Source: Myxacorys chilensis ATA2-1-KO14 | GTDB taxonomy: Bacteria > Cyanobacteriota > Cyanobacteriia > Leptolyngbyales > Leptolyngbyaceae | Assembly (NCBI GenBank): GCA_019359275.1 | Contig: JAHHHP010000020.1 | Span: forward strand, 17,098-81,097 | Reading direction: 5' to 3' | DNA: 64,000 nucleotides | In this document: positions 46,951 through 56,189 of the stretch, piece after piece | Numbering within the stretch: position 1 is the stretch's first letter | How the letters are laid out: every line of letters starts with the position of its first letter | Notes under the pieces: generated by a model | Database searches by the model: none | Told to the model about the DNA's origin: nothing | What the model saw: only the letters and a program-made list of their open reading frames with translations | Position numbers and translations under genes: made by a program

Positions 46951-47433
46951 TTAGATAGATAATCCAAGTCTGATTCCGAAAAAAGCATGAAGCAGTAGAA
47001 CACCCATTGCAGCACTACCTAAATAAGCATGAAACATTCGCAAACTGGGTTTGTTTCCAGCGAAATTAGTGAAGGCAATAATGCCATTTAGAAACAAGAA
47101 GCCTATCGCAATGTTTGCCGTCCAAAAATGCGGACTCTCTAAAATTGGCTTTTGTTGCATCACCAATGACAATACGCCTCCGGTATAGCCCAAAGCTAGA
47201 AACAGTGTCATTGCGGGCGCAATCTTACGATGCTCAAGCCGACTTTTAGCAGCAACTTCTTTGTCGCTCGATAATCGACCGCGCCACCCTGTCCACGCTA
47301 CAAAGCTTCCCATGACGAGAACTACGATCGCCATCATGGCAGGGTGTCCCCAATGCACAATCGGCTCTGGAATGTTGAAGCTACGAAACCACGCCGCGAT
47401 TGGCTCTAGAGTTTGACTCGAACTAGACGACAT
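46951..47433 (-). CDS. DUF4079 membrane protein
   Basis: A 160-residue protein with four membrane helices (VHWGHPAMMAIVVLVMGSFV, KIAPAMTLFLALGYTGGVLS, FWTANIAIGFLFLNGIIAFT and the last around YLGSAAMGVLLLHAFFGIRL). His residues at the helix ends (VHWGHP, LEHRK, FHAY, LHAFFG) recall a haem b binding cytochrome b561-like bundle, but this is inference. It is a cyanobacterial/plant-type family without known function. Confidence 0.87.
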   Translation of the reverse strand: MSSSSSQTLEPIAAWFRSFNIPEPIVHWGHPAMMAIVVLVMGSFVAWTGWRGRLSSDKEVAAKSRLEHRKIAPAMTLFLALGYTGGVLSLVMQQKPILESPHFWTANIAIGFLFLNGIIAFTNFAGNKPSLRMFHAYLGSAAMGVLLLHAFFGIRLGLSI

Positions 47434-47586
47434 CGTGTTCTCCTCGATTTGAAGACTGAGTTTAAGAATTGTTGAGAAATATTCTACGCGAAGTTAAGCT
47501 TGCTAAGTTGCGTTCTCAAGAACAAGCTCAATATACTAAATCTAAATAAGTATCAAATTCCGAGTTGCTCTACCCGGCAAAGAGAC

Positions 47587-48186
47587 ATGGCTTACAGCGA
47601 TTTCAAACTAAGCGAGTTAATTAAAGATTTCAGCTTGACGCTTCGAGATTCGGTTAATCTATTTTCTACAGTTGGAGAAGCCGAAAGCAGTGAACATCTG
47701 AACTATACGTTAAAAGAGAATCTTCCTTTAGCTATAGCAATTGGCTCAGAGAAAGCTCGATCAGAAATGATTATATCTCCAATTCTTATAGAAGTAAGAC
47801 GTAAACTTGACCGTAAAGTGAGCCTGTTTTCGGGTGTTGATTTCACAGTTGATCCTACAAAAGGGTTAAGCGGAATTTGCGATTTTATTTTTAGCAAAAA
47901 CCCAGAGCAATTTCTAATTCAATCGCCTGTTGTAGCGATCGTTGAAGCAAAGAATGAAAACTTAAAAAGTGGTTTCGCACAATGCATGGCTGAAATGATC
48001 GCGGCTCAACTGTTCAATCAGCGCGAAGGAAACGATATTCCAATTATTTATGGTGTTGTCACCATTGGAACAATCTGGAGATTTTTTAAGTTACAAGGTC
48101 AAGTCATAGAAATCGATTTCACCGAGTACTACATCGAGAGCCTCAACAAAATCTTAGGAATTCTGCTACACATACTGTCTTCCTAG
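47587..48186 (+). CDS. Hypothetical protein with PD-(D/E)XK-like motif
   Basis: A 199-residue protein starting MAYSDFKLSELIKDFSLTL. The centre shows the pattern of a restriction-endonuclease-like core: GICDFIFSKNPEQF with the Asp, then VVAIVEAKNENL with E-x-K. A helix with QCMAEMIAAQLFNQRE follows. Similar proteins occur in many cyanobacteria in multiple copies, without assigned function. Codon use is more AT-rich than its neighbours. The frame runs open from 47500, but the upstream part lacks family character. Confidence 0.72.
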   Translation: MAYSDFKLSELIKDFSLTLRDSVNLFSTVGEAESSEHLNYTLKENLPLAIAIGSEKARSEMIISPILIEVRRKLDRKVSLFSGVDFTVDPTKGLSGICDFIFSKNPEQFLIQSPVVAIVEAKNENLKSGFAQCMAEMIAAQLFNQREGNDIPIIYGVVTIGTIWRFFKLQGQVIEIDFTEYYIESLNKILGILLHILSS

Positions 48187-48400
48187 TTAAGAAAAAGGTT
48201 AATTACTTAACTTTGATGAACATGTGAAGTAAAGCTAATTTAATTCTTAGAAATTGAGTTCTTCCTGACCATTAAAACTTTGAAACTGGATTATGCTCAC
48301 TTCGTACTTCTTGCCCATTTGATGCTTTCTTTGCAGCCCAAAGTACAAGGTTAGGCTAACACTACTAATAGGTATAAACCACCGTGAATTTGCGATGCGA

Positions 48401-49288
48401 TCAAGCAACTTCAACCTTTTCACCTTTCAATAGCGGAAATCCTGCTGCTTCACGCTGCTTCAAATAAAGTTGTGCAACTTGCCTTGCCAAATTGCGAACT
48501 CTACCAATGTAACGGGCGCGTTCTGTTACAGAAATAACGCCTCGTGCATCTAATAAGTTAAACGTGTGAGAGCATTTCAATACCTGGTCATAAGCAGGTA
48601 GAACTAATTCTTTCTGCATCAATTGTTGAGCTTCTTGTTCATACAATTTGAACAAGGTAAACAACAATTCTGGATTCGAGGCTTCAAAGTTGTAGGTAGA
48701 ACTTTCAATTTCACCTTGAAGGAATACGTCTCCGTAGGTTAGTTTATCGTTCCATTTAATATCAAAAATGGAGTTAACACCCTGAAGATACATCGTTAGG
48801 CGCTCTAGCCCGTAGGTAATCTCGATCGAGACGGGGCGACAATCTAGGCCACCGCACTGCTGGAAGTAGGTAAACTGAGTAACCTCCATTCCATCGAGCC
48901 ATACTTCCCAACCGACGCCCCACGCACCAACTGCTGCATCTTCCCAGTTATCTTCCACAAATCGAATATCGTGATCTTCAGGATGAATTCCTAATGTTTT
49001 CAACGACTCTAAATAGACCTCTTGAATATCATCAGGTGAAGGCTTGATCAGCACTTGATACTGATAGTAATGCTGCACTCGATTCGGGTTTTCTCCATAG
49101 CGTCCATCACCAGGGCGACGGCAAGGTTCTACGTAGGCAACCGACCAAGGTTCAGGTCCAATGGCCCTTAAAAACGTGTGCGGACTCTTGGTTCCTGCCC
49201 CTTTTTCCGTGTCGTAGGGTTGAACAATGAGACACCCGCGATCGCTCCAAAATTGATGCAGCGTAGCAATAACCGACTGAAAATTCAT
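48401..49288 (-). CDS. glyQ: Glycine--tRNA ligase alpha subunit
   Basis: Catalytic alpha chain of the bacterial alpha2-beta2 glycyl-tRNA synthetase (class II), which charges tRNA-Gly. The 295-residue length fits, with [19 protein letters not shown] at the N terminus, motif 2 at [20 protein letters not shown] and the glycine-site segment [20 protein letters not shown]. The beta subunit gene (glyS) is not in this window, as is usual in cyanobacteria. The Uma2-type gene upstream ends seven bases before its start, on the same strand. Confidence 0.97.
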   Translation of the reverse strand: MNFQSVIATLHQFWSDRGCLIVQPYDTEKGAGTKSPHTFLRAIGPEPWSVAYVEPCRRPGDGRYGENPNRVQHYYQYQVLIKPSPDDIQEVYLESLKTLGIHPEDHDIRFVEDNWEDAAVGAWGVGWEVWLDGMEVTQFTYFQQCGGLDCRPVSIEITYGLERLTMYLQGVNSIFDIKWNDKLTYGDVFLQGEIESSTYNFEASNPELLFTLFKLYEQEAQQLMQKELVLPAYDQVLKCSHTFNLLDARGVISVTERARYIGRVRNLARQVAQLYLKQREAAGFPLLKGEKVEVA

Positions 49289-49295
49289 ACTCTTC

Positions 49296-49868
49296 TCATC
49301 CTCCTGCTTTTAACACTTGCTCTGCGGTCAGGTGCAGATCGTCAAAGTTGGGAGAGACGATACGATCGTTGCCTCGAAACTGCGTCACCTGATACTCACT
49401 GTTGCCTAGTTCACAGACCGATATTACCTCGATTTCAGGATCAACAATCCAGTACTCAGGAACTGCGATCGCGGCATACTGCGATCGTTTAGCGACGTAA
49501 TCACGGTCACGCTGCAACTCGCCCGGACTCACTACTTCAACAACCAACGCTGGAGGAGCCATCGAAAGCCGAATCGTATTGCGGCGCTGCAATTGGGACA
49601 CATGTTCTTCTCGAAGAATCGTCAAATCAGGATATCGGTTGCGGGGTTCGCCTCGAACTTCAAGCTCTAGCCCATGCGGTCTAACTCTAAGATGTCCGAT
49701 GATCGCAGCGAACTGTAGCAGTAGAAAGACAGCAATTTCCGTATTTTGTCCTGACTCTGGGGGCACTTCGATCAATTCTCCGTTAAACAGTTCGTATAGT
49801 GTATCTGTGCCATCGTCGTAAGTCAGATAGTCATCAAAGCTTAGAAAACGCTGTTTGGCTTGAGTCAT
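49296..49868 (-). CDS. Uma2-family (DUF820) nuclease-like protein
   Basis: Member of the Uma2 family, very abundant in cyanobacteria, with a PD-(D/E)XK-like fold; the biological role is unknown. The 190-residue protein shows [20 protein letters not shown], the Asp of [10 protein letters not shown], the [19 protein letters not shown] core with conserved Glu and the [16 protein letters not shown] strand. It lies directly upstream of glyQ, likely on the same transcript. Confidence 0.9.
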   Translation of the reverse strand: MTQAKQRFLSFDDYLTYDDGTDTLYELFNGELIEVPPESGQNTEIAVFLLLQFAAIIGHLRVRPHGLELEVRGEPRNRYPDLTILREEHVSQLQRRNTIRLSMAPPALVVEVVSPGELQRDRDYVAKRSQYAAIAVPEYWIVDPEIEVISVCELGNSEYQVTQFRGNDRIVSPNFDDLHLTAEQVLKAGG

Positions 49869-49950
49869 CGCAATTGCAAATGGCAGGGTTGCTCTGAGCC
49901 AGGACTATCTTCGATACAATGAAGTGTCCTAGCACGATTGAGACATTTAC

Positions 49951-50730
49951 ATGCTACCGCGAGAAGACCTGCTTAAAGGTGTAGAAAATCGAGACACTGT
50001 GGCGCGAGTGATCGACCAGGCAGAACAAGCGATTAAAACGTGGGAGGTTGTTCAAAGCGATTTTCTATCGCCTCCTGAATTCGCCGAGGTGCAGCGGGCC
50101 TTTGGGCGACTGACTGAGGTGCAGTTGATTGAATGGGGCGGCTATCCTCAAGCAGAACGAAAGCGTCTTGCGATCGCACGTCCTGACCTTCCTCTAGAGA
50201 CAGAGCAAGTCGAACTGACTGCCCTTGAAATTGCCGGAAATTTCCTCTTCGATCCCGCGTCACATCGAGACTTCTTAGGCGCACTGCTAGGAACAGGACT
50301 AGTGCGGGAGAAAGTGGGCGACATTGTGGTGCTAGGAGAACGCGGGGCACAAGCGATCGTGGTTCCAGAACTGGTGGATTTCTTGCAATCTAGTTTGCAG
50401 CAAGTGCGATCGGTTCCGGTGAAAACACAAGCGATTCCGCTTAGCGAACTGAAGATTCGGGAGCCGAAGAAGAAAGAACTAACGACTGTGGAAGCGTCGA
50501 TGCGACTCGATGCGATCGCGTCTGCTGGCTTTGGCATGTCGCGTAGCAAAATGGCGGATCTCATTAACAGCGGCGATGTGCGTGTGAACTGGAGAGATAC
50601 CACCTCTTCTAGTCACATCGTTAAAGCCGGAGATCTGATCGCGATTCGGGGCAAAGGCCGGGTCGAAGTTGGAGATGTGATGGTGACGAAGAAAGACCGA
50701 TACCGCGTTCAACTGACTCGATTTGTTTAG
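49951..50730 (+). CDS. Photosystem II S4-domain protein (YlmH-like)
   Basis: RNA-binding protein of the cyanobacterial/plant PSII S4 family, related to bacterial YlmH. The N-terminal and central part (about 1-175, MLPREDLLKGVENRDTVARV) is the YlmH-type domain and the S4 domain is at about 182-245 (MRLDAIASAGFGMSRSKMAD, INSGDVRVNW). The protein may act in ribosome rescue or in expression of photosystem genes; the latter is only implied by the family name. It is divergent from the Uma2 gene. Confidence 0.93.
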   Translation: MLPREDLLKGVENRDTVARVIDQAEQAIKTWEVVQSDFLSPPEFAEVQRAFGRLTEVQLIEWGGYPQAERKRLAIARPDLPLETEQVELTALEIAGNFLFDPASHRDFLGALLGTGLVREKVGDIVVLGERGAQAIVVPELVDFLQSSLQQVRSVPVKTQAIPLSELKIREPKKKELTTVEASMRLDAIASAGFGMSRSKMADLINSGDVRVNWRDTTSSSHIVKAGDLIAIRGKGRVEVGDVMVTKKDRYRVQLTRFV

Positions 50731-50772
50731 AGCGTGGATGGGTCACGAGGATCCTGTCGAGAATAAAAATCG

Positions 50773-50826
50773 GCCCTCATCCCTAACCCCTTCCCCAAAC
50801 GTGGAGAAGGGGTTAGGGATGAGGGC
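50773..50826. repeat. REP-like palindrome, perfect 21-bp stem
   Basis: Perfect inverted repeat: 50773-50793 pairs with 50806-50826 around a 12-base loop. Arms begin GCCCTCATCCCTAACCCC. Same dispersed family as the element at 16347. It lies between the convergent ends of the S4-protein gene and the GH65 gene and has no T-run. Confidence 0.9.
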
Positions 50827-50862
50827 AGACATTTGCAAGAAGTTTAATCAGTCCTGGCTCAC

Positions 50863-53151
50863 TCAAACACGATGAACCGTTACTGTATCCTTCGCGATTT
50901 CTGTATGACGTTCTGCTGCGATCGCATCGAAAGTAACCTCAGCGTGATGGGGCGTCAGGTCAAATTCATGCCACTGATCGCGCCACTTGAGGCGGAACTT
51001 TAGACGAGTCCAGTTAGACGGCAGATTGGGACAGGCGATTGGACCAAACTCCGTCAACCGAATGCCACCAAAGCCGAAAATTACGGTCTGCCAAACTCCA
51101 CCCGCCGACGCCGCATGAATTCCTTCTGCCGCATTGAGTCGCACATCTTCCAGATCAACAAGAGCAGCCCGCAGGAAGTGACTGTAAGCGTCTTCAGGTT
51201 GATTGAGGTCACACGCTAGAATCGCTTGAACGGCTGGACCCAAAGACGAACCATATTTGAGATCGGTTCGGGGCGTGTAGTAATCCCAATTTGCTTGCAG
51301 TGTCTTTTGATCAAACTGTTGCCTTAGCAAATAGATCAGCATCAGCACATCGGGTTGTTTAAGAATCTGTCGCTCATTGGTTGGCTCAATGCCCAGCAGA
51401 GCTTGCATCGAAGTCGTCCGGGGTTCGTAATCGGCGAAATTGACGTCTTCTAAATCAAAGAATCCATCGAATTGCTCGATCAATCCCGTCTCGCGATCGC
51501 GGCGCATAACCAGCGATCTCGCAACGTCTGACCAGTGCTCAAACCGTTCTGATGTGAGGTCGAGCGACGTTTCTAATCGAACGGCTGCTTCTGGATACGC
51601 ATGAGACAGCCAATCCCAAAGTTCAAGTGCTGATCGCAAATTCCATTGCACCATGCCGTTCGTAAAGGCATTGTTATCCACATGCTCATGGTTCTCATCA
51701 GGACCAATGACATCCTTGATCTCATAGGTGCGATCGCTAGCATTCCACGTTGCGTAACTTCCCCAGAATTTAGCTGTGTCTAGTACCAGTTCTGCGCCGC
51801 GATCGCGCATCCACTCATCATCGCCTGTCACTTTCCAATACTGCCACGCCGCATAAGCAACATCGGCAGAAATGTGTAGCTCAATATCACCACACCAAAT
51901 GCGAATCAACTCTCCGTTTTTTCCAGGAACCCAACGGGGTGTGACCTCATCTCCACTGCCTGCGCTCTCCCAAGGAAACAGTGCGCCTTCAAATCCGGCA
52001 GCCTGCGCCTTGCGACGCGCCCCCGCTAGATTGTGATAGCGGTAGTTGAGGAGATTACGAGCAATGTGTGGCTGGGTCAGACTAAAAAATGGAGTAACAA
52101 AGATTTCTGTATCCCAGAAGGCATGTCCTCGGTAGGCATATCCAGACAGCGTTTTAGCCGGAACACTCACGCGATCGTCGCTTCCAGAAGCGGCAATCAA
52201 CAACTGAAACAAGTTATATCGCACACTCACCTGAGCCGTCGGATCGCCTTCAATCTCGATATCGCAGTTCTGCCAAGTCATGCCCCAAACCGCAATATGG
52301 GCGGCAAAGGTTGTTTGATAGCGTGCGGTTGTCGCCAATCGGTTCAGAGCCGCTTCTAGCGGAGTTTCTGTATCACGCGAGGTGTAGAGCGTAACCGTCT
52401 TTTCGATGGTAATTGTTTGGTTTTCTGTAATGGAAACGGTTGTCGTAAGCGTTGGCTGACTAGACTTCCCCTGCATTGGCAAAATTCCATCTTCGGCCAA
52501 CACTACAATTTTCGCCGTCATGCCTAGCTGAAGCCCCGAGTGCATCGTTTCAGACAACAGCCAAATAACATTGTTGATACTGCCCTGTTGCAGCGTTTTC
52601 CAGTGAGGCACTCCTTGCGTTTCTGGCTCTGTCTCAAAGCCAGATTCAATCTCCACATCGCCCGTAAAATTAATCGATGTGACGTGGCATCGCAAAGATA
52701 GGACATGCGGATCGGCAACGCTACAGAACCGCTCAAAGCGAAAATCGAGAATGTGCCCGGCGGGACTTTGCCACCGGAGGGAGCGCATGAGTAATCCGAG
52801 CCGTAGATTGAGGCGGCGATCGTAGCTCAAAGTTGTTCCTGAATCGAGCCGAAATGCTTCTCCATTGACCTTAATGGTCAGCGGCAACCAGTTGGGACAA
52901 TTGACCAGTTCTGTTATGCAGATGGCAACGTCATCAAACATCCCGTGAACCAGCGTGGCGGCATTTTCGTTGGGGTAGCCTTCTTCAAATGCACCCCGAG
53001 TTCCGAGATATCCATTGCCAATTGTAAAGACCGTTTCTTGAGCGTGGAGGCGTTGCGGGTTAAATTCTGTTTCTGAAACCGTCCAACCTGTAGGGTCAAG
53101 TGTGTAGGGGTTGATAGGAGCAGCCGAGTCGAAAGCGTTGGACATGACCAA
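50863..53151 (-). CDS. Glycoside hydrolase family 65 (disaccharide phosphorylase type)
   Basis: Cytosolic GH65 enzyme, a family of maltose, kojibiose and trehalose phosphorylases. The 762-residue protein has the N-terminal beta-sandwich (about 15-270, TIGNGYLGTRGAFEEGYP), the (alpha/alpha)6 catalytic barrel (about 330-690) with GHAFWDTEIFVTPFF and the general acid Glu of VIGPDENHEHVDNNAF (about 486), the phosphate-site KQPDVLMLIYLL segment, and the C-terminal beta-sandwich. The specific sugar is not readable. No beta-phosphoglucomutase gene adjoins. Confidence 0.93.
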   Translation of the reverse strand: MVMSNAFDSAAPINPYTLDPTGWTVSETEFNPQRLHAQETVFTIGNGYLGTRGAFEEGYPNENAATLVHGMFDDVAICITELVNCPNWLPLTIKVNGEAFRLDSGTTLSYDRRLNLRLGLLMRSLRWQSPAGHILDFRFERFCSVADPHVLSLRCHVTSINFTGDVEIESGFETEPETQGVPHWKTLQQGSINNVIWLLSETMHSGLQLGMTAKIVVLAEDGILPMQGKSSQPTLTTTVSITENQTITIEKTVTLYTSRDTETPLEAALNRLATTARYQTTFAAHIAVWGMTWQNCDIEIEGDPTAQVSVRYNLFQLLIAASGSDDRVSVPAKTLSGYAYRGHAFWDTEIFVTPFFSLTQPHIARNLLNYRYHNLAGARRKAQAAGFEGALFPWESAGSGDEVTPRWVPGKNGELIRIWCGDIELHISADVAYAAWQYWKVTGDDEWMRDRGAELVLDTAKFWGSYATWNASDRTYEIKDVIGPDENHEHVDNNAFTNGMVQWNLRSALELWDWLSHAYPEAAVRLETSLDLTSERFEHWSDVARSLVMRRDRETGLIEQFDGFFDLEDVNFADYEPRTTSMQALLGIEPTNERQILKQPDVLMLIYLLRQQFDQKTLQANWDYYTPRTDLKYGSSLGPAVQAILACDLNQPEDAYSHFLRAALVDLEDVRLNAAEGIHAASAGGVWQTVIFGFGGIRLTEFGPIACPNLPSNWTRLKFRLKWRDQWHEFDLTPHHAEVTFDAIAAERHTEIAKDTVTVHRV

Positions 53152-53536
53152 AGATCCTTACAAGCAATGGGGTAGCGATTAGGGTGCGATGAATAGAATC
53201 ACAATGCGCCGTCGAAATTACTGAATCTTCCTTGAACATCAGCAATCACGATGTAAGTATGCTGTCTTCATCCCTCTATAGATAGAGTCGATCAATGGTT
53301 TTAAGAAAAACGACTACCCATACCAATCGATAAAAAGTGAAACATTTAAAAATACTACGAACAAAACTAAATCTAAGTCGTGATTGATCGGTAATATTCT
53401 GTCGCAATTAAAGTTGCGAAGTGATGATTTATTCATTCGAGAATTGTTAAACTTACGAGAAATTAGCGTAAAAGCAGCGCTCTCTTCGGCTGTTGCACCT
53501 ATCTTCTTCAACCTGAACTCGTGAGGAGCAATCTCG
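53152..53536. promoter_or_regulatory. Divergent promoter region between GH65 and radical SAM genes
   Basis: About 385 AT-rich bases that must hold both start signals. A GTGAGGAGCA ribosome binding site at about 53521-53530 serves the radical SAM gene. No palindromic operator was noticed; a 65-codon minus-strand open frame at 53314-53511 has no family features or ribosome site and is not taken as a gene. Confidence 0.45.
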
Positions 53537-55168
53537 ATGACCGATATTCTAGACGCCCCCCAATCGACTTCATCTCCTCAGCAGGCCGATCTGCCTCAAC
53601 GATCGCGCTACATACCGCAAAACCATCGACGAATTTTGTGCGTCTTCCCTAAATACAGTCGCTCGTTTGGAACCTTTCATCATGCCTACGGGTTGAGGGG
53701 CGTTCAGGCATTTATGCCGCCTCAAGGTCTCTTACTGGTGTCCGCTTATCTGCCCGAAGAATGGGACGTGCGGTTTGTCGATGAGAATATTCGAGCGGCG
53801 ACGCGGGCAGAGTATGCGTGGGCAGACGTAGTGATTGTGAGTGGAATGCATATTCAGCGCCCTCAGATCAATCATATTAATGATCTTGCGCATGAAGCTG
53901 GAAAAATAACGGTGGTGGGCGGTCCGTCCGTTTCCGGGTGTCCTGAATATTATCCTGACTTCGATATTTTGCATGTTGGTGAATTGGGAGACGCGAGCGA
54001 TCGCATGATTGAGTATCTCGATCAGCACTCCGAGCGTCCAGTTACGCAAGTTCGATTTGAAACCCGCGATCGCTTGCCGCTCACTGAGTTTCCAACTCCG
54101 GCCTATCACAAGCTCAATTTAGATCATTATTTTCTAGCCAACGTTCAGTATTCGAGTGGCTGTCCCTACCAGTGTGAATTTTGTGATATTCCAACTTTGT
54201 ACGGTCGCAATCCACGGCTGAAGACACCTCAACAACTTCTGCGTGAGTTGGATGCCATGCTAGAAGCAGGAAATCCTGGTGCCGTTTATTTCGTCGATGA
54301 TAACTTCATTGGCAACCGCAAAGCGATTTCAGAACTGTTACCCCATTTGATCGAATGGCAGAAGGCAAATGGTTATCCAGTGCAGTTTGCTTGCGAAGCC
54401 ACATTGAATTTGGCTCAGAGTCCAAAGTTGCTTGAAATGATGCGAGAAGCCTATTTCTGTACCGTGTTTTGCGGTATTGAAACACCTGATCCAGAAGCAT
54501 TACGAGCAATTTCTAAATTGCATAATCTCAGTATGCCTATTTTAGATGCTATTAAGATCATAAATAGCTATGGCATGGAGGTTGTATCTGGCATTATTTT
54601 AGGATTGGATACCGATACGCCAGAGACGTGCGATCGCATTATCGACTTCATTCGTTTGTCTCAAATTCCAATGCTCACGATTAATCTTCTCTACGCGCTG
54701 CCAAAAACGCCGCTTTGGGATCGATTGCAGCAAGAAGGACGAATTGTGCCTGATCAGGGGCGCGAATCGAACGTCGAGTTTCTCATGCCGTATGACCAAG
54801 TGATGGAAATGTGGCGACGCTGCATCGCGACGGCTTACGCTCCAGACTTTCTCTACGAACGCTTTGCTTACCAGTGCGAGCATACTTATCCCAATCGCAT
54901 CAAGGTTCCCAACAGTCCTGCTCGCACGTCTCCTGAGAAGGTTCGCAAAGGCCTAACCATGCTGGCAAAAATCTTGCTGCAAGTGGGCGTGTTTGGAAAC
55001 TATCGGAAAACGTTTTGGGCAATGGCAAAACCAGCGCTAAAGCAAACGAAAATTGAACAAGTGATTCACGTCGGATTAGTCGCTCATCACTTGATTAAAT
55101 TTACGCAAGAATGCACAAAAGGAACAGAGTCTGCATCTTTTTATTCTCAAAAGTTGCGACAGCGTTAG
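53537..55168 (+). CDS. B12-binding-domain radical SAM protein (DUF4070 type)
   Basis: Iron-sulfur enzyme of 543 residues. Residues about 30-180 form a cobalamin-binding-like Rossmann domain (PPQGLLLVSAYLPEEWDVRF). The radical SAM core has the CxxxCxxC cluster motif in SGCPYQCEFCDIP (about Cys208, 212, 215) and an IILGLDTDTPETCDRIIDF strand. A C-terminal DUF4070-like region (from about 370) follows. Related enzymes methylate or rearrange lipids such as hopanoids, but the substrate cannot be named. A good ribosome site precedes the ATG. Confidence 0.9.
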   Translation: MTDILDAPQSTSSPQQADLPQRSRYIPQNHRRILCVFPKYSRSFGTFHHAYGLRGVQAFMPPQGLLLVSAYLPEEWDVRFVDENIRAATRAEYAWADVVIVSGMHIQRPQINHINDLAHEAGKITVVGGPSVSGCPEYYPDFDILHVGELGDASDRMIEYLDQHSERPVTQVRFETRDRLPLTEFPTPAYHKLNLDHYFLANVQYSSGCPYQCEFCDIPTLYGRNPRLKTPQQLLRELDAMLEAGNPGAVYFVDDNFIGNRKAISELLPHLIEWQKANGYPVQFACEATLNLAQSPKLLEMMREAYFCTVFCGIETPDPEALRAISKLHNLSMPILDAIKIINSYGMEVVSGIILGLDTDTPETCDRIIDFIRLSQIPMLTINLLYALPKTPLWDRLQQEGRIVPDQGRESNVEFLMPYDQVMEMWRRCIATAYAPDFLYERFAYQCEHTYPNRIKVPNSPARTSPEKVRKGLTMLAKILLQVGVFGNYRKTFWAMAKPALKQTKIEQVIHVGLVAHHLIKFTQECTKGTESASFYSQKLRQR

Positions 55169-55331
55169 CAATGCTATGAAGAAAAGATGATTTTGAGGAC
55201 AAACCGCAAAATGGCTTTTCTTAATTTCGCTGAGCTTAATTTCGCTAAGATTGATGCGATCAGTGAAGCCTTAAAGAAACTTTAGGCTCGGAACGCTCAT
55301 CACTGTTATTGCTGTCATTGTCTGAATTACC

Positions 55332-56138
55332 ATGCTGTTAGGAATTGATGTTTCAGATTATCAAGGTCGCGTCGATTGGCAAGCCGTTGCCAAGTCAGGC
55401 GTTTCTTTTGGCATTGCCAAAGCATCAGAAGGACAAACCCTAGTGTCGGAAACCTTTGCCGCAAATTGGGCAGGCATGAAAGCCGCAGGTTTAGTGCGGG
55501 GAGCCTATCACTTCTTTCGTCCCCGAACCGATCCGGTCGCTCAAGCGAACACGTTCTTGAGAACTGCGAAAACGGTGCTCGGAGACTTGCCCCCCGTGCT
55601 AGACGTAGAAGTGAGCGATGGCGTGGGAGCGAGAGACCTCAACGATCGCATTGCTCAATGGCTACGAGTTGTTGAAACTGCCACAAAACGCCAAGCGATT
55701 ATCTATACCTCGTTGGGGTTTTGGGAAAGCTCGCTCAATAACTCGGACGCGTTTCGCGGCCATCCTCTATGGATTGCTCAATACGAGGTTGATCGACCTA
55801 TACTCCCTGGGAATTGGCCGCAGTGGGTCTTTTGGCAATATTCTGATTCTGGTCGCATTTCGGGCGTGCAGGGCGGGGTTGATGTGAATCGATTTAATGG
55901 CCCAATCGCTTCGCTACGGGATTTTACTCAAGGCTACATCTGGTTAGCTCAAGGGAATCGAGGTCCGCTTGTGGTGGTGTTGCAGCAAAAACTGCAACGC
56001 AAAGGATTTAATCCTGGTGCGAGCGATGGCATTTTTGGCACAGCAACTCGCTCAGCGCTAATTGCCTTTCAGCGCTCTGCCAAGCTTAGCCTCACTGGGG
56101 TTGCTGACGCACCCACTCAACGAGCACTGAATGCCTGA
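55332..56138 (+). CDS. GH25 muramidase with peptidoglycan-binding domain
   Basis: Lysozyme-type cell-wall hydrolase. Residues 1-185 are a GH25 domain: LGIDVSDYQGRVDWQAVAK, AYHFFRPRTDPVAQAN, the acidic catalytic strand LPPVLDVEVSDG and WQYSDSGRISGVQGGVDVNR. Residues about 200-268 are a PG_binding_1 domain (GPLVVVLQQKLQRKGFNPGA, DGIFGTATRSALIAFQ). No signal peptide is visible, so export would need a holin or another route, or the gene may be of phage origin; no phage genes surround it. Confidence 0.92.
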   Translation: MLLGIDVSDYQGRVDWQAVAKSGVSFGIAKASEGQTLVSETFAANWAGMKAAGLVRGAYHFFRPRTDPVAQANTFLRTAKTVLGDLPPVLDVEVSDGVGARDLNDRIAQWLRVVETATKRQAIIYTSLGFWESSLNNSDAFRGHPLWIAQYEVDRPILPGNWPQWVFWQYSDSGRISGVQGGVDVNRFNGPIASLRDFTQGYIWLAQGNRGPLVVVLQQKLQRKGFNPGASDGIFGTATRSALIAFQRSAKLSLTGVADAPTQRALNA

Positions 56139-56189
56139 TTGCAGCACCAGTAGGACGGGTATAGCTGAGTCAAATTCTCAAGAGAACTG

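Noticed and set aside
55332..56138. Prophage remnant around the GH25 muramidase
   Set aside because: No integrase, capsid, tail or holin genes are nearby; the neighbours are ordinary cyanobacterial genes.
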